This document shows, piece by piece, positions 1 to 5,376 of a DNA stretch of 8,505 bases. This DNA comes from Candidatus Hydromicrobium americanum. GTDB lineage: Bacteria > Actinomycetota > Humimicrobiia > Humimicrobiales > Humimicrobiaceae. Where the stretch lies: NCBI GenBank assembly GCA_002779205.1, contig PEXF01000101.1:1-8505 (forward strand), in the 5' to 3' direction. The position numbers and the translations under genes are program-made. The notes below the pieces were generated by a model, which did no database searches, was not told where the DNA came from, and saw nothing but the letters and a program-made list of their open reading frames with translations. The stretch's first letter is position 1, and every line of letters starts with the position of its first letter.

Positions 1-66
1 TTTAAGAAAGAAAGGATAAATATTATGGAAGGAAAAGTAAAAGTCGAAATATTTGGTATTACTTAA
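1..66 (+). other. 3' end of an upstream gene, or a 13-codon remnant
   Basis: Frame 1 is open from the window edge to TAA at 64-66. An ATG at 25 is preceded by GAAAGGA with about 9 bases of spacing, so it could be a real start encoding only MEGKVKVEIFGIT. That peptide looks like the first beta strand of a small thioredoxin-like protein, but there is no CxxC after it, so this is only an impression. Equally, the stretch may be the tail of a gene that begins outside the window. It lies 26 bases before the lipoyl-domain gene and could share its transcript. No function can be assigned. Confidence 0.3.
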
Positions 67-92
67 GAATCTATAGGTGGAGGTGTATTGAG

Positions 93-338
93 GTGACTAA
101 AGAAGTGATCATGCCTAAGTTAACGCTAACAATGGATAAAGGTATATTGAATCTATGGTATAAAAAAGAAGGTGAATTTGTTCAAAAAGGAGAGGCTTTG
201 TTTGAGGTCGAAGCTGATAAAACTAATTTTGTTATCGAATCAGATTATAGCGGCTTTTTTGTAAAAGCCATTGTAAATCCGGGTGAAGAAGTACAAGTCG
301 GTAAGGTCATTTGTTATATTGAAGAAAAAGAGGAATAA
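93..338 (+). CDS. Stand-alone lipoyl (biotinyl/lipoyl) domain protein
   Basis: This 81-residue protein is a single lipoyl-type swinging-arm domain. It opens with the typical EVIMPKLTLTMDKG strand (residues 4-17) and carries the modification hairpin VEADKTNF, with Lys43 as the expected lipoylation site. A second-half repeat (GFFVKAIVNPGEEVQVG, from residue 54) completes the fold. In 2-oxoacid and acetoin dehydrogenases this domain is the N-terminus of E2 and shuttles acyl groups between active sites. Here it stops right after the domain, with no E3-binding or acyltransferase part. The GTG start is chosen because GGAGG at 79-83 lies 9 bases upstream. Free lipoyl domains are known, so this need not be a truncation, but the partner enzyme is not in the window. 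Biotin attachment is less likely because there is no EAMKM-type motif. Confidence 0.88.
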   Translation: MTKEVIMPKLTLTMDKGILNLWYKKEGEFVQKGEALFEVEADKTNFVIESDYSGFFVKAIVNPGEEVQVGKVICYIEEKEE

Positions 339-339
339 A

Positions 340-465
340 TCTGTATCTGACCAAACAAGGGCCTTTTAGCAGCCTGGCATTTCCAATGATGACGTAAATT
401 TGGTGGCAGACGTTATGATCACTGCCGGAGAACAGAAGTTCCACTGGTTTGGGAGTTCAAAATAA
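340..465 (+). pseudogene. Possible Ldh_2 (malate/lactate dehydrogenase family) N-terminal remnant
   Basis: The 156 bases between the lipoyl gene and the DUF169 gene have no intact gene. One frame, interrupted by TAG at 367-369, reads SVSDQTRAF, stop, then QPGISNDDVNLVADVMITA, before ending at TAA 463-465. The pattern G-I-x-x-x-D-x-x-x-V-A-D-V-x-x-x-A resembles the N-terminal helices of Ldh_2-family NAD(P)-dependent dehydrogenases, where a DLRGxxSHG segment would follow. Only a vague echo of that segment is present here (GEQKFHWFGSS). There is no start codon with a ribosome site. The resemblance is from memory of the family pattern and rests on about 20 residues, so it is tentative; the alternative is plain spacer. 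Confidence 0.28.
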
Positions 466-494
466 AAAATTAAATTTTTAGAGGAGGTAATAAA

Positions 495-1274
495 ATGGAA
501 ACTAAAACAAGAAGTGTTGAAGTATGTTGTGAATTATCGGCTATGCTACGGCCTAAGACCTATCCCTTTGGAGTAAAATTTTATAAAACACTGGAGGAAC
601 GGGTTTCTGGCATCACGCGCCCACATTATCCTATGAATACCTGTCAGATTACCGCCATAGTGCGATATTATGGCCGATCCATTTATTTTACTGCCAATGA
701 TATGGCTTGCATCGTGGGTGGTGTGACCATGGGGTTAATTCCAGAGCCCGAGATTATGAAAAACGGTGAAATAGCGAAAATGCTACATGCCGATCTGAAA
801 TCAGCGAGCGAGTTTACTACCAAAGTAGCAAAAATCCCTTATGGAAAGTTTAAAGCTGTAGCGGTAGCTCCTATAGCTAAAATAAACTTTGAACCGGATA
901 TCATGGTTATGTATGGCACCACTGCTCAAGTTATGCGGGTCATACAGGGATATCTATACAAAAAAGGTGGCCGGGTCCATTTTTCCACTGGCGGTGAATG
1001 GAGCCTGTGTGCCGATGCCATTGCCCAGTCTTACATCTCGAATGATATCGCGTTGGGAATGCCCTGCTTTGGCGACCGTAAAACCGCTTTAGCGCAAGAG
1101 GATGAAGTAACCGTGGCCTTTCCATATAGTATGTATGATAAGATTTTAGAGGGGATGCGACAAACGGCAAAGGTAGCACCTTATCCGATACCTTTTGATA
1201 TTACTTTTCCCCAAATGCCCGATTATACCTTAACACCCTGGGCAGTAGAGTATCGCGATAAACATTTGAAATGA
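495..1274 (+). CDS. DUF169 family protein (COG2043-type)
   Basis: This complete 259-residue soluble protein matches the DUF169 pattern. It has an N-terminal region of the form LRPKTYPFGVKFYK (about 18-31), a central GGVTMGLIPEPE stretch (75-86), a hydrophobic strand FKAVAVAPI (119-127) and a C-terminal block with CADAIAQSY (172-180), GMPCFGDR (188-195) and DEVTVAFPY (203-211). Cysteines are at 11, 12, 50, 72, 172 and 191; those at 172 and 191 sit in the most family-like part and could bind metal or take part in redox chemistry. There is no signal peptide or membrane segment. The family is widespread in anaerobes and archaea and has no established reaction. The start is firm: GAGGAGG lies about 7 bases before the ATG. 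Its stop lies just inside the ribosome site of the next gene, so the two are probably cotranscribed. Confidence 0.85.
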   Translation: METKTRSVEVCCELSAMLRPKTYPFGVKFYKTLEERVSGITRPHYPMNTCQITAIVRYYGRSIYFTANDMACIVGGVTMGLIPEPEIMKNGEIAKMLHADLKSASEFTTKVAKIPYGKFKAVAVAPIAKINFEPDIMVMYGTTAQVMRVIQGYLYKKGGRVHFSTGGEWSLCADAIAQSYISNDIALGMPCFGDRKTALAQEDEVTVAFPYSMYDKILEGMRQTAKVAPYPIPFDITFPQMPDYTLTPWAVEYRDKHLK

Positions 1275-1289
1275 AAGGAGAATAAAGAA

Positions 1290-1787
1290 ATGTCAGAATC
1301 GTACACGCTTAGAAGTAAGGAAGATAATATGGAGAAAGAAGAACATGTCCCGGGAGGGACAAAAATGGCTAAGGAAGAAAAGCAAGAAACATCCATTAGG
1401 ATGCTATCGCTTTGTGCAAAGGAAGCCGAGAATTTGGACATCATCCTGGCCTGCGACGGAGCTGCTAGTGTGGGCCAGGTTGGGCATCAGGTGGCGGTGG
1501 AACTGACAAACGCTTATAAAATTGCCCGAATGTGCTGTATCACGGCTGTGGGCGCGGAGTCAAAAGTGCATGTGGATATTGCCCTGAGGGCGAGGAAACT
1601 CATCGTCATCAACGGCTGTACTAATCGCTGCGCCAGCAAGGTGCTGGAGAGACTGAACATTCCCTATGCCTATGAGATAGTAATTGCCAGAGAAGGGGTG
1701 GAGAAGGTGTCTACTCTCGACTTTGACATGGCTGATGTTGAGCGCATTGCTAAGAAGATCGCCAGGGAGGCTCTAGGAGTCTCATAG
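1290..1787 (+). CDS. DGC-domain putative zinc-binding protein
   Basis: The 165-residue product matches the DGC family of putative zinc-binding proteins. The first motif is CDGAASVGQ (55-63), followed by a central MCC (81-83) and then NGCTNRCA (108-115). The four expected metal-site cysteines are therefore C55, C82 or C83, C110 and C114. The Asp of the eponymous D-G-C is Asn here (AAC), one transition from GAC. The C-terminal part EIVIAREGVEKV is also family-like. No catalytic reaction is established for the family; I recall it next to arsenic-type permeases and small thioredoxins. Two starts are plausible: ATG 1290 (AAAGGAG, 9 bases away) and ATG 1365 (GGGAGGG at 1352-1358, 6 bases away). The first 25 residues are charged and lie outside the domain, so the shorter form may be the real or main one. 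It follows the DUF169 gene by 15 bases. Confidence 0.8.
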   Translation: MSESYTLRSKEDNMEKEEHVPGGTKMAKEEKQETSIRMLSLCAKEAENLDIILACDGAASVGQVGHQVAVELTNAYKIARMCCITAVGAESKVHVDIALRARKLIVINGCTNRCASKVLERLNIPYAYEIVIAREGVEKVSTLDFDMADVERIAKKIAREALGVS

Positions 1788-1829
1788 TTCTCTCATAATT
1801 AAGCAAATCTCATAAGGAGGAGGAATAAA

Positions 1830-1991
1830 ATAAATAAGTGTGATATCTACGGCAAGAGCGGCGAAAATGTAAGCCTATTTTACGCTACACATTGGGAATT
1901 AGGAAATATTTGGCTCTGTAGTGAGTGTTGAAAAAAAGAATATAGCAGCATATTACCCAACGGTGGTTCCAGTGGTAGATGCTATGTATAA
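1830..1991 (+). pseudogene. Decayed small zinc-ribbon protein gene (ATA for ATG, internal TGA)
   Basis: A strong AAGGAGGAGG ribosome site (1814-1822) sits in front of an ATA codon at 1830 rather than a start codon. From there the frame reads INKCDIYGKSGENVSLF and continues through HWELGNIWLCSEC to a TGA at 1929-1931. It then runs on sensibly as KKEYSSILPNGGSSGRCYV to TAA at 1989. The layout C-x-x-[C], about 22 residues, C-x-x-C is that of a small zinc ribbon, but the second Cys is Tyr (TAC). Loss of the start (ATG to ATA), Cys to Tyr (TGC to TAC) and probable Trp to stop (TGG to TGA) are all explicable as G-to-A transitions. Selenocysteine at the TGA is possible in principle, but I see no convincing stem-loop after it. 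It lies between two intact genes and is spaced like an operon member. Confidence 0.6.
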
Positions 1992-2011
1992 ATGAAATGG
2001 AGGGAAATAAA

Positions 2012-2362
2012 ATGAACATTAAAATTATATTAAATGGAGGATTAAAATCTTGCTGTTCTACATATCCGCCGGAGTATGTACGTGAGGTAGTGAAAGGTTG
2101 GCTTAAGGAGACAGACGAGGTCGAGGTGATAGATAAACAACAGGGAAACTGGAGTCCAGATGATTTAGTCTCTGTTGCAGAGAAATATTTCGGTGACTCT
2201 ATCTACCCTCTACTTTACAGTGAGGATACTTTGGTGGCTATCGGCAACCTTCCCGACAGAGATACTTTGGTAACAATGGCCACCAACAAAGCAAAGTTCG
2301 GCATAACAGAGGAGAATATCCGGAAAGAGGCCAAAAGGCAGGGGCTCTTGAAGGAGGAATAG
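2012..2362 (+). CDS. Thioredoxin-fold-like protein with vicinal Cys pair, ArsD-like
   Basis: This 116-residue protein starts at ATG 2012, 6 bases after GGAGGG; an upstream in-frame ATG at 1979 lies inside the preceding remnant and lacks a ribosome site. A first strand (NIKIILNG, 2-9) leads to SCCSTYPPE (13-21), whose C14-C15 pair holds the only cysteines. A later segment, FGDSIYPLLYSEDTLVAIGNLPDRDTL, looks like the Pro-strand-turn-strand of a thioredoxin fold. The order CCST near the N-terminus and then PLL-x(n)-V-x-x-G-x-x-P-x-R-x-x-L resembles ArsD, the arsenite metallochaperone. The third ArsD cysteine (CCSTGVC) is missing. A YuzD-like disulfide protein is the alternative. Function in metal(loid) or thiol handling is inference. 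The gene's 3' end carries the AAGGAGG that serves the next frame. Confidence 0.72.
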   Translation: MNIKIILNGGLKSCCSTYPPEYVREVVKGWLKETDEVEVIDKQQGNWSPDDLVSVAEKYFGDSIYPLLYSEDTLVAIGNLPDRDTLVTMATNKAKFGITEENIRKEAKRQGLLKEE

Positions 2363-2364
2363 AA

Positions 2365-2499
2365 GTGTTCACGAGAGTGCTGTACCCAAACGATTTTTCC
2401 GATATTTTGAAGGAAGTCCTGGACTACATAAAGAAGCTGAAGGAAGCTAGAACTAGGGAGGGAGTAATCTTGCATATCATTGAACTGGTAGCCCGATAA
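2365..2499 (+). pseudogene. Universal stress protein (UspA family), N-terminal fragment
   Basis: A GTG start at 2365, 7 bases after AAGGAGG (2351-2357), opens a 44-codon frame ending at TAA 2497. The peptide VFTRVLYPNDFSDILKEVLD, followed by YIKKLKEARTREGVILHIIE, is the classic start of a UspA protein: strand 1 with the Y-P-x-D-F-S nucleotide-loop region, helix 1, then strand 2 ending in LHII. Family members are about 140-150 residues; here everything after strand 2 is missing, including the G-x2-G-x9-G-S/T ATP-binding motif. The normal Thr in YPTDFS is Asn. The ribosome site survives, so a short peptide may still be made, but it cannot form a working Usp fold. It overlaps the ribosome site of, and lies 20 bases from, another truncated gene. 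Confidence 0.7.
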
Positions 2500-2519
2500 T
2501 TAAAAAGAAAGGTAGATAT

Positions 2520-2924
2520 ATGAAAGTAATTTTTGCCTATGCAAAATTTGTCAGAGAAAAATATACTTATATAATAATAGCTACTCTAATGTTCATGGCT
2601 ATTAATACCAACATGTTACCAATTATTAAAAATATAGAGTTATTGTTACCCTTGGTGATATCAACTATTTTAATTTTCCCTATCTTGTTCTTAGTTGCTT
2701 ACCTGGTAAGCATTAAGCTCTTTACAAGTGGCAAGAATATAGCCATAACCTATTCTTCAGGTATGAAGAATTTGCCTATTGCTATCGGTATAGCTGCTAT
2801 AAGCTTTAAGGGTTTGGAGATGCTGCCAATTGCAGTTGGCTTTGCTTTCCAGATGTTGACTGCGGTTATTTTTTATCAGATATTTCGACGTACCAAAGAT
2901 AAAAATGAAGCTAAAAAGATTTAA
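2520..2924 (+). pseudogene. Bile acid:sodium symporter (BASS/SBF)-type carrier, C-terminal half
   Basis: The frame encodes 134 residues with about four hydrophobic segments (roughly 16-34, 40-68, 78-98 and 101-123) and a basic C-terminal tail. The stretch NIAITYSSGMKNLPIAIGIA (73-92) matches the conserved S-x-G-M-[RK]-N-L-x-[LI]-A segment in the second half of BASS-superfamily carriers (COG0385 type; arsenite exporter Acr3 is a distant relative). Complete members have about 280-330 residues and 9-10 helices, so the N-terminal half is absent. A weak GAAAGG (2507-2512) precedes the ATG, so expression as a half-carrier cannot be excluded. It directly follows a Usp gene that lost its C-terminal part, which suggests a deletion removed the end of one gene and the start of the other. 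Substrate unknown. Confidence 0.65.
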
Positions 2925-2954
2925 TATGAAACCTTATTAGTCATAAATGATAAT

Positions 2955-2973
2955 AACTAAATTAGTTTTTTTT
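2955..2973 (+). terminator. Weak hairpin plus T-run after the carrier fragment
   Basis: AACTA (2955-2959) can pair with TAGTT (2963-2967) across a 3-base loop, followed by an unbroken run of T to 2973. The stem is short and AT-rich, so it would terminate poorly. It sits in the 74-base gap before the DUF6951 gene. Confidence 0.3.
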
Positions 2974-2998
2974 AACAAGTAAAGGAGACATGCTGACT

Positions 2999-3322
2999 AT
3001 GGCAGTTTGCTGGGTAAAAGCAGGTATCTGCGGGCAGGAGACAACAATTGAGGCGATTAAGGTCGGCCAGATAAAGGTGCGGGTTTCCTTCGTTTCTACC
3101 TGTGAGCGTGTATTGGCGCTGGCAGAGGAGCTTATAGAACTGGATATTGGCAGCGAAATGACAAAACCGTTGAATGAGACACTGACCTATACGCTGGCTA
3201 CCAAATATCTGTGCCGCACTAGCTGCATTGTTCCGGCGGCTGTCCTGAAAGTGATGGAGGTTACGGCGGGCATCTTCCTGCCGGAGTCCTGCGCTATAGA
3301 GTTTGTCAAGGATGCCGTGTAA
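2999..3322 (+). CDS. Small Cys-rich protein, DUF6951-like
   Basis: The 107-residue product has six cysteines (4, 11, 35, 72, 76, 98) and no signal or membrane segment. The order AGICGQETTI (8-17), FVSTCERV (31-38), KPLNETLTYTLATKYL (56-71), SCIVPAAVLKVMEV (75-88) and GIFLPESCAIEF agrees with my memory of the DUF6951 family (I-x-P/A-G-x-C-G, S-x-C, C-P-V-P-x-A-x-x-K-x-x-E-V). The usual C-P-V-P is C-I-V-P here. AAAGGAG at 2981-2987 lies only 2 bases before ATG 2990 but 11 before ATG 2999; the latter is preferred and gives the more typical N-terminus MAVCWVKAGICG. The gene is richer in G+C than the sequence on either side. Function is unknown; conserved cysteines suggest metal or cluster binding. 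It precedes the DUF5714 gene by 46 bases, probably in one transcript. Confidence 0.68.
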   Translation: MAVCWVKAGICGQETTIEAIKVGQIKVRVSFVSTCERVLALAEELIELDIGSEMTKPLNETLTYTLATKYLCRTSCIVPAAVLKVMEVTAGIFLPESCAIEFVKDAV

Positions 3323-3368
3323 AGACCAGTAAATTTTACTTTCAGATGATATGCGGGAGGTATTGAAA

Positions 3369-4034
3369 ATGGACAAAAAAAAGATGAAGGAAGAAGCAAA
3401 GAAAGCATACATATGGGATGATTATCACGCGATTACAAATAAAATTAAAGGTATATCAGATGAAGATTTAGATAACCTGGCTCCTGCAATTAAACAATTT
3501 ATTCTCACATCGAAGGAAAAGGAACCAATAAAAATGTTTTATTCTGTATTCGACGAAATTGAAAGAATCTGGAGCTTAAGTGTCCCCTTCCCCATAGGCG
3601 GTAGTTTTCATCACTATATTATTCCTGGAGTTATTTTATCCTGCATGCGAAACAATGGATACGAAATAACTGATAGACACATTGAAGAAGGGATGATCAG
3701 GGGCTCAAAGTTGGCGGCTCATTCTTGTGGCTTTATGGGAATTTCGGGGGCAGCGCATAGTATAGGTATCATTGCAAGTATAATTAATAGAATTACGCCA
3801 ATGCATGATGAGCGTGGCAATATACTATCGGTTGCTGCAGATACTCTTATTGAGATCTCCAAATTTCGAAGACGCTGCTGTAAAAGAAGTAATCTCGTCG
3901 GGATTAAAAATGCAGTGGAGTATCTCTCTTCACAGGGTTACGCATTGCCTTTAGATAAGATTGAGTGTAGATTTTTCTTGGAAAATAATGAGTGTTCGGG
4001 TGAAGAGTGTCCCTATTATCCAAACGACCTGTAG
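3369..4034 (+). CDS. DUF5714 family protein
   Basis: The 221-residue protein starts at ATG 3369, 8 bases after GGGAGG (3355-3360); the in-frame ATG at 3351 has no ribosome site and is itself part of that sequence context. Family-like blocks are FPIGGSFHHYIIPGVIL (74-90), MIRGSKLAAHSCGFMGISGAA (109-129), ITPMHDERG (142-150) and FRRRCCKRSNLVGIKNAVEYL (166-186). The tail C200...C209-S-G-E-E-C214-P adds a further Cys cluster. The second Cys usual in the C-G-x-x-G-x-C-G-A-A block is Ser126 here. The invariant-looking His pair (81-82) and the Cys residues suggest a metal or Fe-S site, but no reaction is established for the family. The N-terminal 55 residues are charged and helical. It closes the run of Cys-rich genes; downstream the base composition drops to AT-rich. 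Confidence 0.75.
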   Translation: MDKKKMKEEAKKAYIWDDYHAITNKIKGISDEDLDNLAPAIKQFILTSKEKEPIKMFYSVFDEIERIWSLSVPFPIGGSFHHYIIPGVILSCMRNNGYEITDRHIEEGMIRGSKLAAHSCGFMGISGAAHSIGIIASIINRITPMHDERGNILSVAADTLIEISKFRRRCCKRSNLVGIKNAVEYLSSQGYALPLDKIECRFFLENNECSGEECPYYPNDL

Positions 4035-4118
4035 CAATTAGTAGATTCTTTATTTATTTTTATTACATATATGATGATTTCTTAGTTTAGATTTTTTTAT
4101 TATAACTTATTAAAAGCA

Positions 4119-4619
4119 ATGGGAAATTATATTTTTAATGGAACAATTTATCTGATAGCTATAGTATTTCTAATTATTTCATTTATAAAAAGCAGACAAA
4201 AAACAAAAAAAGCACTAATAAAAGCCTGGAATTCTTTTAAAAATATACTGCCTATGCTGCTTGGTATAATTACTGTTATAGGACTTATGCTGGCTATTCT
4301 TGATCCAGAGATAATTAAAAAAATAATTGGAGAAAAATCAGGAGCTCTCGGTGTTTTACTGTCATCTATTGTAGGATCTGTGACTCTACTTCCTGGAGTG
4401 GTAGCTTTTTCAACAGCTGCGCTTCTTTTAAGTAGCGGAGCAGGTTATATTCAAATAGCAGCATTTGTACAAACTCTTATGATGGTTGGAATTGTTACCC
4501 TTCCCATGGAAATTAAATATTTTAATAAAAAAATTGCAATACTAAGAAATGCAATATCATTTATTTTATCAATTGGGGTAGCTTATTTAATTGGATTTAT
4601 CCTTGGAATATGGAAGTGA
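4119..4619 (+). CDS. Half-size permease, ArsP/COG0701-type, first half
   Basis: This 166-residue integral membrane protein has about five hydrophobic segments (roughly 8-23, 43-61, 78-97, 100-128 and 140-164). The core IIGEKSGALGVLLSSIVGSV (69-88), then LLPG (90-93) and VTLPMEIKYF (126-135) is the repeat unit of ArsP-like permeases (pfam03773 type). Those are about 300 residues with two such units; this gene encodes one. The second unit is the next gene, 44 bases on. ArsP proteins export trivalent organoarsenicals, but many COG0701 members have no known substrate, so no substrate is assigned. There is no clear ribosome site before the ATG, and no other start exists back to the TAG at 4083-4085. 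The gene is markedly AT-rich compared with the genes upstream. Confidence 0.8.
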   Translation: MGNYIFNGTIYLIAIVFLIISFIKSRQKTKKALIKAWNSFKNILPMLLGIITVIGLMLAILDPEIIKKIIGEKSGALGVLLSSIVGSVTLLPGVVAFSTAALLLSSGAGYIQIAAFVQTLMMVGIVTLPMEIKYFNKKIAILRNAISFILSIGVAYLIGFILGIWK

Positions 4620-4663
4620 GCAATCACATAAAAAATAAACTTTATTATAAGTAGAATAATTCA

Positions 4664-5227
4664 ATGAGAGAAAATAATAAAAAAGCATTTAACTTAAAAA
4701 ACTTCTTAAAACAATACCTGTTTTTTATAATCACACTTGTACTGCTTGGAATCTTTTTTATCTTTAAATTTGATGCAGGTCTAAAAGCAACTAATGTGAT
4801 TATTTACAGCTTTAAAGAAATGCTACTTGTTCTTCCCCCAATATTTATTCTAATTGGGCTACTTGATGTATGGATATCAAAAGAAACCATGATTAAGCTT
4901 ATGGGGGAAGGTTCAGGCTTAAAGGGTATTCTTCTTGCATTCTTAATTGGAACTGTTGCAGCAGGGCCACTTTATGCAGGGTTTCCAGTTGCTATGATTC
5001 TTATGAAAAAGCATGTAAAATTTTTCAATATTATTATATTTATAGGTGCATGGTCGACTACAAAGATCCCAATGCTTTTGTATGAAATGTCAGCGCTGGG
5101 ATTTAAATTTGCCTTAATAAGGTTGGCTCTAAATATATTTGTTATTATAATCATTGCTTATGTTATGGAAATATTAATTAAAAAAGATGAAGTTAGCGTA
5201 ATTTATAAAAAAGCAGAAGATTTTTAA
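4664..5227 (+). CDS. Half-size permease, ArsP/COG0701-type, second half
   Basis: This 187-residue protein has about five membrane segments (roughly 18-34, 43-67, 88-115, 120-137 and 145-170) after a basic N-terminal tail. Its core LMGEGSGLKGILLAFLIGTV (79-98), then AAGPLYAGFPVA aligns by eye with the core of the preceding gene: G-E-x-S-G-x-x-G-[VI]-L-L-[SA], then I/V-G-[ST]-V and a Pro 16-17 residues after the motif. The two proteins are therefore diverged copies of one unit and together have the size of a full ArsP-type permease. They probably form a heteromer in the inner membrane. As with its partner, no good Shine-Dalgarno precedes the ATG. Expression from a shared transcript is likely. 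The substrate is unknown. Confidence 0.8.
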   Translation: MRENNKKAFNLKNFLKQYLFFIITLVLLGIFFIFKFDAGLKATNVIIYSFKEMLLVLPPIFILIGLLDVWISKETMIKLMGEGSGLKGILLAFLIGTVAAGPLYAGFPVAMILMKKHVKFFNIIIFIGAWSTTKIPMLLYEMSALGFKFALIRLALNIFVIIIIAYVMEILIKKDEVSVIYKKAEDF

Positions 5228-5376
5228 TTTACTATGATTGTAAAATTCCTGATGAAGGTAAAATTTTTAAAAGGAATAATACAATAAATCGATAAATTAA
5301 AACAAAGAATTTAGTAAATAAAATACTTTTTATAAAAAAACTAATTAACTGACTTTTAATTGAAAGGGGGTGATTT
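5228..5376. other. AT-rich spacer before degV
   Basis: This gap separates the permease pair from the DegV gene. It contains only chance-length frames (for example a 17-codon one from ATG 5234) and an AT-rich stem of about four pairs near 5313-5328 (AGTA/TACT followed by T5) that is too weak to call a terminator. I see no good promoter. The only clear signal is the degV ribosome site at its end. Confidence 0.35.

Noticed and set aside
339..494. E2 acyltransferase remnant following the lipoyl domain
   Set aside because: No frame in the gap shows an E3-binding domain or the HxxxDG acyltransferase motif.
1929..1991. Selenoprotein reading of the TGA in the zinc-ribbon remnant
   Set aside because: No convincing stem-loop follows the TGA, Trp fits the site better, and the start codon is also lost. 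Kept only as an alternative.
2972..3412. 146-codon minus-strand frame opposite the DUF6951 gene
   Set aside because: It overlaps two recognisable plus-strand genes, has no ribosome site and a low-complexity, improbable composition.
4619..4664. Frameshift joining the two permease halves
   Set aside because: The first half ends in a normal C-terminus with a stop and a 44-base spacer; the second begins with its own basic N-terminal tail. Two separate genes fit better.
5313..5340. Terminator between the permeases and degV
   Set aside because: The stem is only about four AT-rich pairs; not distinguishable from chance in such AT-rich DNA.
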